Shown here one piece after another: positions 63,850-64,000 of a DNA stretch of 64,000 nt. Position 1 is the stretch's first letter; each line of letters opens with the position of its first letter. The DNA comes from Myxococcaceae bacterium. GTDB lineage: Bacteria; Myxococcota; Myxococcia; Myxococcales; Myxococcaceae. Below the pieces are notes generated by a model. The model had not been told where the DNA came from. It saw only the letters and a program-made list of their open reading frames with translations, and ran no database searches. Both the position numbers and the translations under genes were made by a program. The DNA is taken from NCBI GenBank assembly GCA_016793095.1, contig JAEUJQ010000027.1, forward strand, positions 124,001 to 188,000. Direction: 5' to 3'.

Positions 63850-64000
63850 ATGGCGACCGCGCCGCTTGCCGGAAAGAACCTGCGTATCGCGCTCATCCAG
63901 GGCGCCAAGATCACCGAAGACCGCACCTTCAAGCGTCGCGGCTCGGTGACCGTCGGCCAGGACGCGAAGAACACTCTCGTCGTTCCGGTCTCGAACCTCC
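63850..64000 (+). CDS. gltG: GltG (PglI), N-terminal FHA domain, cut by the window end
   Basis: The visible 50 residues (MATAPLAGKNLRIALIQGAK, then FKRRGSVTVGQDAKNTLVVP) are the first strands of an FHA domain, with the VGQDAKNTLVVP loop in the place of GR.xxNDI. GltG/PglI in M. xanthus is a modular inner-membrane protein with an N-terminal FHA domain and a C-terminal TonB-like domain. A GAAGAGGG site precedes the ATG. The rest lies outside the window. Confidence 0.82.
   Translation, partial: MATAPLAGKNLRIALIQGAKITEDRTFKRRGSVTVGQDAKNTLVVPVSNL

Overview
The window is high-GC DNA from a myxobacterium (phylum Myxococcota, most likely the Cystobacterineae, Myxococcus/Archangium side). The strongest evidence lies at the right end. 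The predicted MglA and MglB match what I remember of the Myxococcus xanthus gliding-polarity switch almost residue for residue, and they are followed by the gltDEFG gliding-motor genes. A mitochondrial-type EF-G, FHA/sigma54 regulators, many Cys-rich or Ala/Pro-rich lipoproteins and TIGR02996-like repeat-companion proteins fit the same group. I cannot name a genus. I see no rRNA, tRNA, CRISPR array, insertion sequence or prophage.

Layout. 1-965 is the tail of a type II secretion operon (gspM end, gspN). 974-4493 holds a REC-Fis response regulator diverging from a double-FHA sigma54 activator, a 620-bp stretch with a probable gene remnant, and an ECF sigma factor. 4500-13889 holds a four-cysteine protein, EF-G, an acyl-CoA synthetase, two secreted proteins, a hemerythrin-like protein, a TSUP permease and a metallophosphoesterase. 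13886-18577 holds a small coupled ORF, an EEP-family nuclease/phosphatase, a YcaO-TfuA pair, a lipoprotein and a DMT permease. 18609-27971 is a long minus-strand run: an FHA protein, three large TadE/TadG-like pseudopilins, a membrane protein, a six-cysteine hairpin protein, a Flp-like pilin, another membrane protein and an outer-membrane barrel. It looks like the pilin half of a Tad/Kil-like machine without its engine. 28045-36645 holds an esterase, a fatty-acid-hydroxylase-family protein, an ECF sigma/anti-sigma pair, Kup and a DUF1800-DUF1501 pair. 36658-44798 holds an S9 peptidase, a hotdog protein, GltS, a PilZ protein, a Crp regulator facing two universal-stress proteins, and a frameshifted LysR gene. 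44787-50109 holds a lipoprotein, two tandem alanine-dehydrogenase-like paralogues, an OmpA/Pal lipoprotein and a cytochrome c/copper-monooxygenase fusion. 50155-53834 is the dnaX-ybaB-recR group, with dnaX interrupted by a frameshift exactly at the gamma/tau boundary.

53952-64000 is a near-continuous co-oriented chain: mglB, mglA, a secreted coiled-coil protein, a long TPR/coiled-coil protein, gltD, gltE, gltF and the start of gltG. Overlapping start and stop codons suggest one main transcript, so the GTPase polarity switch and the envelope gliding motor would be co-expressed. As I recall, these loci are far apart in M. xanthus. The two unassigned proteins between mglA and gltD are candidate motility components.

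Two genes (dnaX and the LysR gene) carry single-base frame breaks at short homopolymers. Assembly error must be excluded before biology is claimed for either.
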